Below are positions 6,594 to 13,267 of a stretch of DNA of 15,241 nt, piece by piece. Under the pieces are notes generated by a model. It ran no database searches, had not been told where the DNA came from, and was given only the letters and a program-made list of their open reading frames with translations. Numbering within the stretch: position 1 is the stretch's first letter; every line of letters starts with the position of its first letter. The DNA is taken from the NCBI GenBank assembly GCA_938023085.1, contig CALHDP010000060.1, positions 1 to 15,241 on the forward strand. Reading direction: 5' to 3'. Origin of the DNA: an uncultured Collinsella sp. (GTDB lineage Bacteria; Actinomycetota; Coriobacteriia; Coriobacteriales; Coriobacteriaceae). The position numbers and the translations under genes are program-made.

Positions 6594-7973
6594 CTAATGC
6601 ACAAACATGCGCACGAATTTGTGCTTCCAGCTTGCGTAGGGCGCATACCGAAACGGCACGTCCAGCCAGGTTGCCTTGTTCACGATGCTCTTCTTGTGGC
6701 TAAACGTATCGAAGCTCTCGCGGCCATGGTACTGCCCCATACCGCTCGCGCCCATGCCGCCAAAGCCCATATGGCTCGTAGCCAAGTGCATGATGGTGTC
6801 GTTGACGCAGCCGCCGCCAAAGGGCACGTAGCGCACAAAGCGTTGCTGAACCGCACGATCCTGGCTAAAGATATACAGGGCCAGCGGCGTCGGACGATCC
6901 GTAATAAACGCTTCGGCCTCGTCTAGGCTCTCAAACGTCAGCACCGGCAAGATGGGACCGAAGATCTCCTCCTGCATCACGGCGTCAGCGGGGGCCACGC
7001 CGTCCAAAATTGTCGGCTCAATCTTGAGCGAAGCCTCGCGCGCGGCACCTCCAAGCACGACCTTATCGGGATCGATCAGCCCGCGCACGCGCGCAAAATG
7101 CTTGGCGTTGACGATATGTCCGTAATCCTCATTGTCGAGTGGATGTTCGCCAAACATGCGACGGACCTCCTCCTTGATGAGGCCCAGCAGCTCGTCGTGC
7201 ACGCGCGTATCGACCAGCAGGTAGTCGGGCGCCACGCAGGTCTGCCCCACGTTGAGCCATTTACCAAAGGCGATGCGCCGTGCCGCGACCTTCAAGTTTG
7301 CCGTCGCATCCACGATGCAGGGACTCTTTCCGCCCAGCTCAAGCGTCACGGGCGTAAGGTTTTTACTTGCGCGCTCCATGACGAGCTTGCCAACCGGAAC
7401 GCTACCGGTAAAGAAGATCTTGTCCCAGTGCTCATCGAGCAGCGCTTCGTTCTCGGCGCGCCCGCCCTCGACAACCGTCACCAGGCGCGGATCAAATGCC
7501 TCTTCACAGATTTGCCTGAGCACCGCGCTCGATGCCGGAGCATAGGCGCTCGGCTTGATGACCACGGTATTGCCCGCGGCAAGGGCGCCAGCGAGCGGCT
7601 CGAGCGTCAGCAAAAACGGATAGTTCCAGGGCGCCATGATGAGCGTGACGCCATAGGGCACGGTTTGCGTTTTGCACACGCTCACGGCGTTAGCGAGGTC
7701 GCACGGACGCAGGCGCGGACGACTCCATCGGGCCACATGCGCAATCTGATGTCGAATCTCGGAAAGCGATGTGCCAATCTCGCACATATAGGCCTCGTCA
7801 TGCGACTTTCCCAAATCGGTCTTGAGCGCATGAGCGATATCGGCCTCGTGGGCCCGCACCGCATCGCGTAAACTCACGAGCGCGCGACGTCGAGCATCGA
7901 CATCAAACGTGGCGTGCGTCTTAAAGTAGGCGCGCTGATCGCCGACGATGCGCGCAATTTCCTCGGTGTTCAT
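6594..7973 (-). CDS. NAD(P)+-dependent aldehyde dehydrogenase, class 3-like
   Basis: Oxidises an aldehyde to the carboxylic acid with NAD(P)+. The 459 aa are full length for the short, class 3 (ALDH3/YwdH-like) group. Key residues are visible: N117 in the WNYP block, K140 in VIKPS, the nucleotide-site FFTGSVPVG (187-195), general base E212 in ELGGKSP, and nucleophile C246 in GQTCVAP. Class 3 enzymes act on medium-chain or aromatic aldehydes, but the real substrate is unknown. The start ATG has a strong AGGAGGG site that overlaps the stop codon of the upstream alcohol dehydrogenase. The two are therefore tightly coupled and probably form an alcohol-aldehyde-acid pair. Confidence 0.92.
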   Translation of the reverse strand: MNTEEIARIVGDQRAYFKTHATFDVDARRRALVSLRDAVRAHEADIAHALKTDLGKSHDEAYMCEIGTSLSEIRHQIAHVARWSRPRLRPCDLANAVSVCKTQTVPYGVTLIMAPWNYPFLLTLEPLAGALAAGNTVVIKPSAYAPASSAVLRQICEEAFDPRLVTVVEGGRAENEALLDEHWDKIFFTGSVPVGKLVMERASKNLTPVTLELGGKSPCIVDATANLKVAARRIAFGKWLNVGQTCVAPDYLLVDTRVHDELLGLIKEEVRRMFGEHPLDNEDYGHIVNAKHFARVRGLIDPDKVVLGGAAREASLKIEPTILDGVAPADAVMQEEIFGPILPVLTFESLDEAEAFITDRPTPLALYIFSQDRAVQQRFVRYVPFGGGCVNDTIMHLATSHMGFGGMGASGMGQYHGRESFDTFSHKKSIVNKATWLDVPFRYAPYASWKHKFVRMFVH

Positions 7974-7982
7974 GGCACCCTC

Positions 7983-9203
7983 CTAGTTCTCGTCCTCAAA
8001 CATACCACCCGCGACGACCTCGTACATATGCTCGAGCTCCGAGCGGTCCATCAAAAGTGGAACGGGGTATAGCGGATTGGCCTCGGCATCGTCATGGGCC
8101 GCCATTTGCGGAATATCGGAGCGGCGAATACCCGAGACATATTTGGGGATTCCCAGGGCCTCGTTCATGCGGTCGACCCAACCGATAAAGGCCTCGGCCG
8201 CAAGACTGTCCTGCGCGGTAGCCGGCGCAATGCCCGCCATGCGAGCCAGATCGGCAAGCTTGGGGGCGGCGGCGTCACCATAGGCGCGAAGCATATGCGG
8301 CAGGATGATAGCGTTGGCCAAGCCGTGCGGAATCCCGTATCGGCCGCCCAGACTGTGCGCGATGGCATGCGCATATCCGACATAGGAGCGAGTAAACGCA
8401 ACGCCCGCCTTATACGCCGCCGAAAGCATATTGCGGCGCGCACGCATGTCGTCGCCATGCTCATAGGCCTCGAGCAAATTGTCGTGGATGAGTTGCACCG
8501 CCTGTCGCGCCATCTTACGCGTATAGGGCGTGGTGCTTCGCCCGATAAAGGCCTCGACGGCATGCGTCAGGGCGTCCATACCCGTCTGCCCCGTAATGGA
8601 GGCGGGCAGACCGCGCGTAAACTCGGGGTCGTGCACCGCAAAGCGCGGGATAAGCACAAAGTCGTTAATGGGGTACTTGTAGTGCGTCTCGTCATCGGTG
8701 ATAACCGCCGCGAGCGTGACCTCGCTTCCCGTGCCTGCCGTAGTGGGAACGGCGATAAGCAGCGGCAGGCGACGATGAATCCGCAGCAGGCCGCGCATCT
8801 TGTTGATGGGCTTGCTTGGCTGCGCAACGCGTGCGCCCACGCCCTTGGCGCAGTCCATGGCCGATCCTCCGCCAAAACCGATAATGGCCTGGCAGGCGCT
8901 CTCTCGATACAGGGACGCTGCCTCCTCCACATTCGAGACCGTGGGGTTCGCACGCGTTTCGGCATAGACCGTAACGCCAATCCCCTGAGCCGTAAGCGCA
9001 CGCTCGAGTGATGCCGTGAGCCCCAAACGTGCAATACCAGGGTCTGTCTCGATAAGGACCTTCTGGATCGAACGCTTTTGAAGCACTGTGGGCACATCCT
9101 CGGCATGCTCCAAAATGCGCGGCTCGGTATAGGGCAGGATCGGCAATGCAATGCGAAAAACCGTCTGATATGTTCGGCACCAGGCACGACGGGCTAGATG
9201 CAT
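7983..9203 (-). CDS. Iron-containing (group III) alcohol dehydrogenase
   Basis: Reversibly interconverts an alcohol and an aldehyde with NAD(P)H. The 406 aa match the Fe-ADH family. GGGS (111-114) and TTAGTGSE (154-161) form the nucleotide-binding region. D210, H214, H279 and H293 sit at the spacing of the four metal ligands of FucO/DhaT enzymes, the last in PHGLANA. The N-terminal ~20 residues (MHLARRAWCRTYQTVF) are basic and aromatic; I do not read them as a signal peptide. The start at 9203 has AAGGAG 8 nt upstream. It is the first gene of the operon with the aldehyde dehydrogenase, 9 bp apart. Upstream lie a TACAAT (9250-9255, minus) and two matching palindromes. Confidence 0.92.
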   Translation of the reverse strand: MHLARRAWCRTYQTVFRIALPILPYTEPRILEHAEDVPTVLQKRSIQKVLIETDPGIARLGLTASLERALTAQGIGVTVYAETRANPTVSNVEEAASLYRESACQAIIGFGGGSAMDCAKGVGARVAQPSKPINKMRGLLRIHRRLPLLIAVPTTAGTGSEVTLAAVITDDETHYKYPINDFVLIPRFAVHDPEFTRGLPASITGQTGMDALTHAVEAFIGRSTTPYTRKMARQAVQLIHDNLLEAYEHGDDMRARRNMLSAAYKAGVAFTRSYVGYAHAIAHSLGGRYGIPHGLANAIILPHMLRAYGDAAAPKLADLARMAGIAPATAQDSLAAEAFIGWVDRMNEALGIPKYVSGIRRSDIPQMAAHDDAEANPLYPVPLLMDRSELEHMYEVVAGGMFEDEN

Positions 9204-9222
9204 AAAGGAAACTCCTTCATTT

Positions 9223-9300
9223 GTTGATTGGTCAACATTTGCTCGACCGATTGTACTCAGCGGCGGTCAAAGGCGGCCTGCCAATCGTTAATCAATCAAC
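9223..9300. promoter_or_regulatory. Pair of 14-bp palindromic operator-like sites upstream of the alcohol dehydrogenase
   Basis: GTTGATTGGTCAAC (9223-9236) is a palindrome (GTTGA-TTGG-TCAAC). GTTGATTGATTAAC, read on the minus strand at 9287-9300, matches it at 12 of 14 positions. The centres are 64 bp apart, close to six helical turns. One site lies 19 bp upstream of the alcohol dehydrogenase start codon. A minus-strand TACAAT (-10 like) lies between them at 9250-9255. This looks like a two-site operator for a dimeric regulator; the regulator is not in the window. Confidence 0.6.
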
Positions 9301-9317
9301 ATCTTCATATCTCAAAA

Positions 9318-9345
9318 TTGTTTTATTAAAAATCATTCCTAATAG
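9318..9345 (+). promoter_or_regulatory. Candidate promoter of reverse rubrerythrin
   Basis: TTGTTT (9318-9323), a 16-nt A/T-rich spacer, then TAATAG (9340-9345). This predicts a leader of about 110 nt before the start codon. That leader contains a hairpin with GTCCGG/CCGGAC arms (9395-9400 and 9418-9423). I looked for a PerR/Fur-type palindrome here and found no clean one. Confidence 0.4.
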
Positions 9346-9459
9346 GCTTCACATTTGGTTGCATTTATGGATAATAGAACCCGTCAAGACGCACGTCCGG
9401 AGAGGGCCCTTACGGGACCGGACAAGCGCCCCATCGCCATCGATCGAAAGGATCGAATC

Positions 9460-10020
9460 ATGAAGTTTGTTTGCCCCGTTTGCGGATATGTGGAAGAGTT
9501 CGACGGCGACCAGCTGCCCGAGGATTTCAAGTGCCCCCAGTGCGGCGTTCCCGGTTCTCGTTTCCTGAAGCAGGAGGAGGGCCAGCTCGAGTGGGCTGCC
9601 GAGCACGTCGTGGGCGTCGCCAAGATGGAGGGCGTCTCCGAGGACATCGTTGCCGACCTGCGCGCCAACTTTGAGGGCGAGTGCTCCGAGGTCGGTATGT
9701 ACCTGGCCATGGCTCGCGTCGCCCATCGCGAGGGTTATCCCGAGATCGGCCTGTACTGGGAGAAGGCTGCCCACGAGGAGGCCGAGCACGCCGCCAAGTT
9801 CGCTGAGCTCCTGGGCGAGGTCGTGACCGACTCCACCAAGAAGAACCTCGAGATGCGCGTTGAGGCCGAGAACGGCGCCACCGCCGGAAAGACTGATCTT
9901 GCCAAGCGCGCCAAGGCCGCTGGCCTCGATGCCATCCACGATACCGTGCACGAGATGGCTCGCGACGAGGCTCGTCACGGCAAGGCTTTCGCCGGCCTGC
10001 TCAAGCGCTACTTTGGCTAA
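9460..10020 (+). CDS. Reverse rubrerythrin (N-terminal rubredoxin plus diiron domain)
   Basis: Non-haem diiron peroxidase that reduces hydrogen peroxide (and in some relatives oxygen) to water with electrons from NADH via redox partners; a cytoplasmic oxidative-stress enzyme of anaerobes. The 186 aa start with a rubredoxin-like FeS4 site (C5, C8, C25, C28 in CPVCGY and CPQCG). A four-helix diiron domain follows, with Glu/His motifs FEGECSEVGMY (71-81), HEEAEH (105-110) and EMARDEARH (165-173). Rubredoxin-first order marks the 'reverse' type known from clostridia. The frame is open 35 codons further upstream, but the ATG at 9460 begins at the conserved MKFVCPVCG and has an AAAGGA site 7 nt away. 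It is monocistronic, with its own terminator, and divergent from the dehydrogenase operon. Confidence 0.93.
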   Translation: MKFVCPVCGYVEEFDGDQLPEDFKCPQCGVPGSRFLKQEEGQLEWAAEHVVGVAKMEGVSEDIVADLRANFEGECSEVGMYLAMARVAHREGYPEIGLYWEKAAHEEAEHAAKFAELLGEVVTDSTKKNLEMRVEAENGATAGKTDLAKRAKAAGLDAIHDTVHEMARDEARHGKAFAGLLKRYFG

Positions 10021-10054
10021 GCCAACCGCTTGAGACATAACCTCTAGCTCGATG

Positions 10055-10085
10055 AGGCCCGGACCGTATTGGTTCGGGCCTTTTT
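10055..10085 (+). terminator. Rho-independent terminator of reverse rubrerythrin
   Basis: AGGCCCGGACC (10055-10065) pairs with GGTTCGGGCCT (10071-10081), an 11-bp stem with one G-U pair and a 5-nt loop. It is followed by a run of T5 (10081-10085). It starts 34 nt past the stop codon. Confidence 0.92.
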
Positions 10086-10150
10086 GTGTCTCGAGGACTC
10101 GTTAACGCCCTGAAATAGAGCTATCTTCGGCATCGGTCTCTCGTCAAAAA

Positions 10151-10273
10151 CTAAGTGAGTAGACTTTTCGAAACTTGCCGAGCAGACCATCCGTATTGCT
10201 TTATAAAGTCGCAGGGAAATGACTTGTTTCAAAACGGCCTGGTCGCCATCAAGCCAAAAGTCTACTCACTTAG
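10151..10273. repeat. TIR-bounded repeat element, copy 1 (MITE/REPIN-like)
   Basis: A 123-bp element with perfect 18-bp terminal inverted repeats: CTAAGTGAGTAGACTTTT at 10151-10168 and its exact complement at 10256-10273. It aligns without gaps over 121 bp to the element at 11573-11693 (about 95 identical positions by eye). No transposase or ORF fits inside. Its right end encodes the last residues and TAG stop of the adjoining minus-strand gene (…V-L-S-E-stop). Flanking bases give at best an AA duplication. It could be a non-autonomous mobile element or a structured RNA. Confidence 0.8.
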
Positions 10274-11389
10274 AACCGCAGCCGTCCACGATCGAACTGT
10301 TTTGTGTCTAACGAGCATCTTTCCGTCAATTACTCCCAATTTTGTCCAGTCAACGAATAGTTCAGACCGAAGTAATGTCTCAGCCCTTTGCTCATCTGAG
10401 CTTTTATCGCGATATTCAGCATCGAGCATCCTGCATACGGTCTTAACGATCGCGCGGAATCTACCCTCATCGGATATCTGTCTGTGTGTCAGGAGAAGTA
10501 CATCGTAGCCCATGGCCTGAAGGGCCGTCATGCGGTCAGCGTCACGCAAGCCATCCCCTGCGCGTCCGTGCGAGGCCTTTCCCTGACATTCAATGGCCAC
10601 CTGTCGCCTACCGTCCGGTGAAGAAAGAAGTAGGTCGATATATACACGGGACTTTCCCACAATCGCTCGAGCACTTGTGCTTAACGTCACTTCGACATTG
10701 AGCTCTATGCCGCAAAACCCTTCGCCTCCCAGGGCTCGCGGCAGTCCAAGCAACAAATACGCCTCGACCTCAAAGGGCGACGCGGCACCCAATGGAACGA
10801 GTTGCGATACCGCCATAAATCTATTGCCGTAACGCATCCCGTAAACATCTGAACAAAAACGGTCAAGGTCTCTGCCTAAAACCAAAGCGTCTCGACGCCA
10901 TAAATTTGAAGCGGTGCCGTCCTCGGACGGGCAGCGCACCCAACCGAACGTTGTCGAAATCGCGCCCGAATCAATTGCACGCGAAAGCTCCGCCTCAAGT
11001 GCCGCCGGCAGAGCGCACACCGCAAACAAGCCACACATCTCCGCCAATACCAAAAGAAGCTGGAGATCCGTCAGGTGCCGCGACATGATGAATGCCGTCA
11101 GTAGAGGAGACGTAATCAAAAACCCATGCTCCGTTTCCAGCACGGATTCCCTGGGAAGCTCACCAAGAAACAGCCGCTGCCTAATGCTGGCTGGACAAGT
11201 CCGTTTGTTTCTCGTCCGAACCAATGTATACAACGGAAAACCGAGTGCGACCGCAGCCGTCGGGTTGCGGGCGAGATCATATCGCTGCCGGTCTTCTTCC
11301 GGTCGTGGAAGCGGCGGACACAAAGCGCGGACTTGAGGAGGCAAACGCCAGTACCTAAAAGCCGATATGTCACAAAGTAGATCCTTCAT
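10262..11389 (-). CDS. Hypothetical protein with C-terminal DUF559/PD-(D/E)XK-like endonuclease motif
   Basis: Uncharacterised, about 375 aa. The N-terminal two-thirds match nothing I can name with confidence. The C-terminal third shows a helix start SPFEVEAYLLLGLPRALGG, then YIDLLL (D254), VAIECQGKASH (E269, H276), a RDADRMTALQAMGYDVLLLT segment, and an ending helix (numbered from the alternative GTG at 11395). This is the arrangement of DUF559/Vsr-like nuclease folds. In actinobacteria such a domain is often fused behind an AbiEi-like antitoxin segment, so this may be an orphan of that type (inference). Start choice is weak: ATG at 11389 or GTG at 11395, neither with a good ribosome binding site. 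Codon use looks less GC-biased than its neighbours. It is bracketed by two repeat elements, one supplying its stop codon, which suggests transfer. Confidence 0.65.
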   Translation of the reverse strand: MKDLLCDISAFRYWRLPPQVRALCPPLPRPEEDRQRYDLARNPTAAVALGFPLYTLVRTRNKRTCPASIRQRLFLGELPRESVLETEHGFLITSPLLTAFIMSRHLTDLQLLLVLAEMCGLFAVCALPAALEAELSRAIDSGAISTTFGWVRCPSEDGTASNLWRRDALVLGRDLDRFCSDVYGMRYGNRFMAVSQLVPLGAASPFEVEAYLLLGLPRALGGEGFCGIELNVEVTLSTSARAIVGKSRVYIDLLLSSPDGRRQVAIECQGKASHGRAGDGLRDADRMTALQAMGYDVLLLTHRQISDEGRFRAIVKTVCRMLDAEYRDKSSDEQRAETLLRSELFVDWTKLGVIDGKMLVRHKTVRSWTAAVLSE

Positions 11390-11472
11390 AGGCACAGGAG
11401 AACACGAATTTCAACCCAGTCAGTCACGCATTGGCGCGAACGCACCAAAAATGGCGCCGAACGGACTGCCAA

Positions 11473-11538
11473 GTTTTCAACAGCCCTCCCCAACTGGCCA
11501 AAAGCTTGTCGAGAGCTGGACGAAGCCCTGTTGAAAAC
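11473..11538. repeat. 66-bp inverted-repeat structure upstream of the nuclease-like gene
   Basis: GTTTTCAACAG (11473-11483) and CTGTTGAAAAC (11528-11538) are perfect 11-bp complements separated by 44 nt. It occupies the ~180-bp gap between the nuclease-like gene and repeat copy 2, upstream of the former. A second GC-rich imperfect repeat (GGCGCG/GGCGCC with GAACG) lies at about 11431-11464. No promoter is obvious. Confidence 0.65.
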
Positions 11539-11572
11539 CCCATTTTTTTCTCATGCAGAAGCTTTACGCGGC

Positions 11573-11693
11573 AAGTGAGTAGACTTTTTTGAACATTCCG
11601 AGCAGGCCGGTCTTCCTGCTTTTCAAAACCGCAGGTAGATAACTTGTTACAAAACTGCCTGGTCGCCAAAGTGCTAAAAGTCTACTCACTTAG
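11573..11693. repeat. TIR-bounded repeat element, copy 2 (MITE/REPIN-like)
   Basis: Same family and same orientation as the element at 10151-10273. Perfect 16-bp terminal inverted repeats lie at 11573-11588 and 11676-11691, and the right end again reads CACTTAG. Internally conserved blocks include CCGAGCAG, CGCAGG, ACTTGTT and GCCTGGTCGCCA, the last partly complementary to GAGCAGG. So a second, inner stem can form. Its right end overlaps the 3' end of the MocR regulator gene and supplies its TGA stop codon. Confidence 0.8.
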
Positions 11694-13122
11694 GTTGCAG
11701 AGCACCCCCCATTAGCTGCAATTCCAAGGTATTAAGCATTTTTGGACTCAAATCGTCATACTGGACAAGAATTTGAGTTGAGTTTTTAGGGACAGATGCG
11801 CCATCGGCACACCAATAACAGTCACTGATATCGACAAAAGGGATACTCGAGCGCGTGAGGGCCCGCACAAAAGAGCTTCCGCCCGCTCCACGCTCCGCAA
11901 CCACGATACAGTAAAGGCCCGCGTCTGCATGCTCGATCGAGACCTCTCCTGCCGGAAATACCTTCCGCACAAGCGCCATCAGGCCATCACGCGCCTCGCG
12001 AGCACGAACGCGCACGCGGTTCACATGTCGCTCGTAATCACCCGATTCCAGCAAACGCGCCAAAGCGACCTGGTCAACAGAGCTCACCGACGAGGCGTAG
12101 AAACCAAGGTTGCGCCTAAACCGCTCCATCAGCTCGTCGGGCAGCACCATGTACGCTAGGCGCAACGCCGATGACAGGCTCTTCGAAAACGTATTGGTGT
12201 AGATAACCGACTGGGCGGCATCAATCGACGCGAGCGCGGGAATCGGCTTCCCGGCAAGGCGAAACTCACAATCAAAGTCATCTTCGATGAGATACCGACC
12301 TGGTCGCTCAGCGGCCCAGCTCAGAAGCGCATAGCGACGCGCAATGCTCGTCACAAGACCGGTCGGATACTGATGGGACGGCATCAGGTGAAGGACATCG
12401 GTCCCGCTTTTCTGCAGAGTGCTCAAGTCCACGCCCTCATCATCCAACGGGATATGTCGAACTTTGCAGCCCATAGCCTGATAGATACGCGTCAGACGCA
12501 AATAGCCCGGATCCTCAACCGCATACACCTTGTCCGCGCCAAGCAACTGAACCAACATGGTATCGAGCAGCTGGGCGCCCGCACCGATAACGATGTTGTT
12601 GGGGTCGACATTCATACCCCTTGTCCCGTGCAGATGGTGAGCAATTGCGCGTCGCAGCCGAGCAGTGCCCTGCGCCGGTGCGGGCGAAAAGATTTCGCGC
12701 TCGTCTTCGGATGCCAGCGTCGCCCGTAGCGCGCTTTGCCAAAGCCGCGCCGCCTCCAAAGCAGAAGGAGAAAGCGCATCGAATCGCTCGACCTGTCCGT
12801 TGACATCATGCACGCTGGGGCCCACAGAGACGGCATCTCGGTCGATGCCCTCCGCAGCCGAAGCCAAAACCGGTGCATCCGGAAGCTCGCAAGCGTAGTA
12901 GCCACGACGTGGTATTGAGCAAATATAGCCCTCAGCGAGTAACTGGCTATATGCATTCTCGATGGTAATAACACTGATTCCCAGATGACTGGCAAAGGCG
13001 CGCTTAGACGGCAAATGCTCCCCCGCCACAATGCGTCCAGCTACGATATCATCTCGAATTTGCTGGTAAACATACTCATAGAGCGGTGCTTCGCCGCGTT
13101 TTTCCAAATTGTAGTCAAGCAT
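11686..13122 (-). CDS. pdxR: MocR/GntR-family PLP-dependent regulator of vitamin B6 synthesis (PdxR)
   Basis: Transcription factor that senses pyridoxal 5'-phosphate and controls pdxST; 478 aa, standard for MocR proteins. Residues 12-80 form a GntR winged helix (LYEYVYQQIRDDIVAG, SKRAFASHLGIS, TIENAYSQLLAEGYI). The rest is a fold-type I aminotransferase domain with DPGY (204-207), MPSHQYPTG (248-255), EDDFDCEF (280-287) and the PLP-binding lysine K314 in TNTFSKSLSS. I chose the ATG at 13122, which has an AGGTG site 8 nt upstream; a TTG at 13155 would add 11 residues that run through operator sequence. Divergence from pdxS supports the assignment. Its last codons and stop lie within repeat copy 2, so its C-terminal residues may have been replaced. 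Confidence 0.9.
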   Translation of the reverse strand: MLDYNLEKRGEAPLYEYVYQQIRDDIVAGRIVAGEHLPSKRAFASHLGISVITIENAYSQLLAEGYICSIPRRGYYACELPDAPVLASAAEGIDRDAVSVGPSVHDVNGQVERFDALSPSALEAARLWQSALRATLASEDEREIFSPAPAQGTARLRRAIAHHLHGTRGMNVDPNNIVIGAGAQLLDTMLVQLLGADKVYAVEDPGYLRLTRIYQAMGCKVRHIPLDDEGVDLSTLQKSGTDVLHLMPSHQYPTGLVTSIARRYALLSWAAERPGRYLIEDDFDCEFRLAGKPIPALASIDAAQSVIYTNTFSKSLSSALRLAYMVLPDELMERFRRNLGFYASSVSSVDQVALARLLESGDYERHVNRVRVRAREARDGLMALVRKVFPAGEVSIEHADAGLYCIVVAERGAGGSSFVRALTRSSIPFVDISDCYWCADGASVPKNSTQILVQYDDLSPKMLNTLELQLMGGALQPK

Positions 13123-13133
13123 GAGCCTATCAC

Positions 13134-13180
13134 CTGACCTTATTAAGTCATTCAATCTGGTATTAGTCTGACCTTGTAAT
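13134..13180. promoter_or_regulatory. Candidate PdxR operator: two direct CTGACCTT repeats
   Basis: CTGACCTTATTAA starts at 13134 and CTGACCTTGTAAT starts at 13168, 34 bp apart (about three helical turns). The left copy overlaps the region of the pdxR ribosome binding site. The right copy overlaps the -35 of the predicted pdxS promoter. Direct-repeat operators in the divergent region are typical of MocR regulators, so this fits both activation of pdxST and self-repression. Confidence 0.6.
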
Positions 13181-13202
13181 TATCTCGAAAACTGAGTATT
13201 TT
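13174..13202 (+). promoter_or_regulatory. Candidate pdxST promoter
   Basis: TTGTAA (13174-13179), a 17-nt spacer, then TATTTT (13197-13202). Transcription would start near 13209 and give a leader of about 60 nt. The -35 box lies in the second CTGACCTT repeat. Confidence 0.55.
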
Positions 13203-13267
13203 GTCATACCCAGCTCCCCGATAGGATGTTCCGTCAAGCAATGCACATGCCAACCAAGGGAGCAACC

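Noticed and set aside
9312..9345. PerR/Fur box upstream of reverse rubrerythrin
   Set aside because: The stretch is A/T-rich, but I found no palindrome close to the known consensus.
9349..10038. 229-aa minus-strand frame over reverse rubrerythrin
   Set aside because: Antisense shadow of a well-supported gene; leucine/glycine-rich with no motif.
11424..11669. 81-aa minus-strand frame covering the inverted repeat and part of repeat copy 2
   Set aside because: It crosses into a repeat element, and the matching frame in copy 1 is not conserved, so it is unlikely to be coding.
10151..11693. CRISPR array or tRNA-type explanation for the paired repeats
   Set aside because: There are only two full copies 1.4 kb apart with terminal inverted repeats and a gene between; there is no regular spacer pattern and no cloverleaf.
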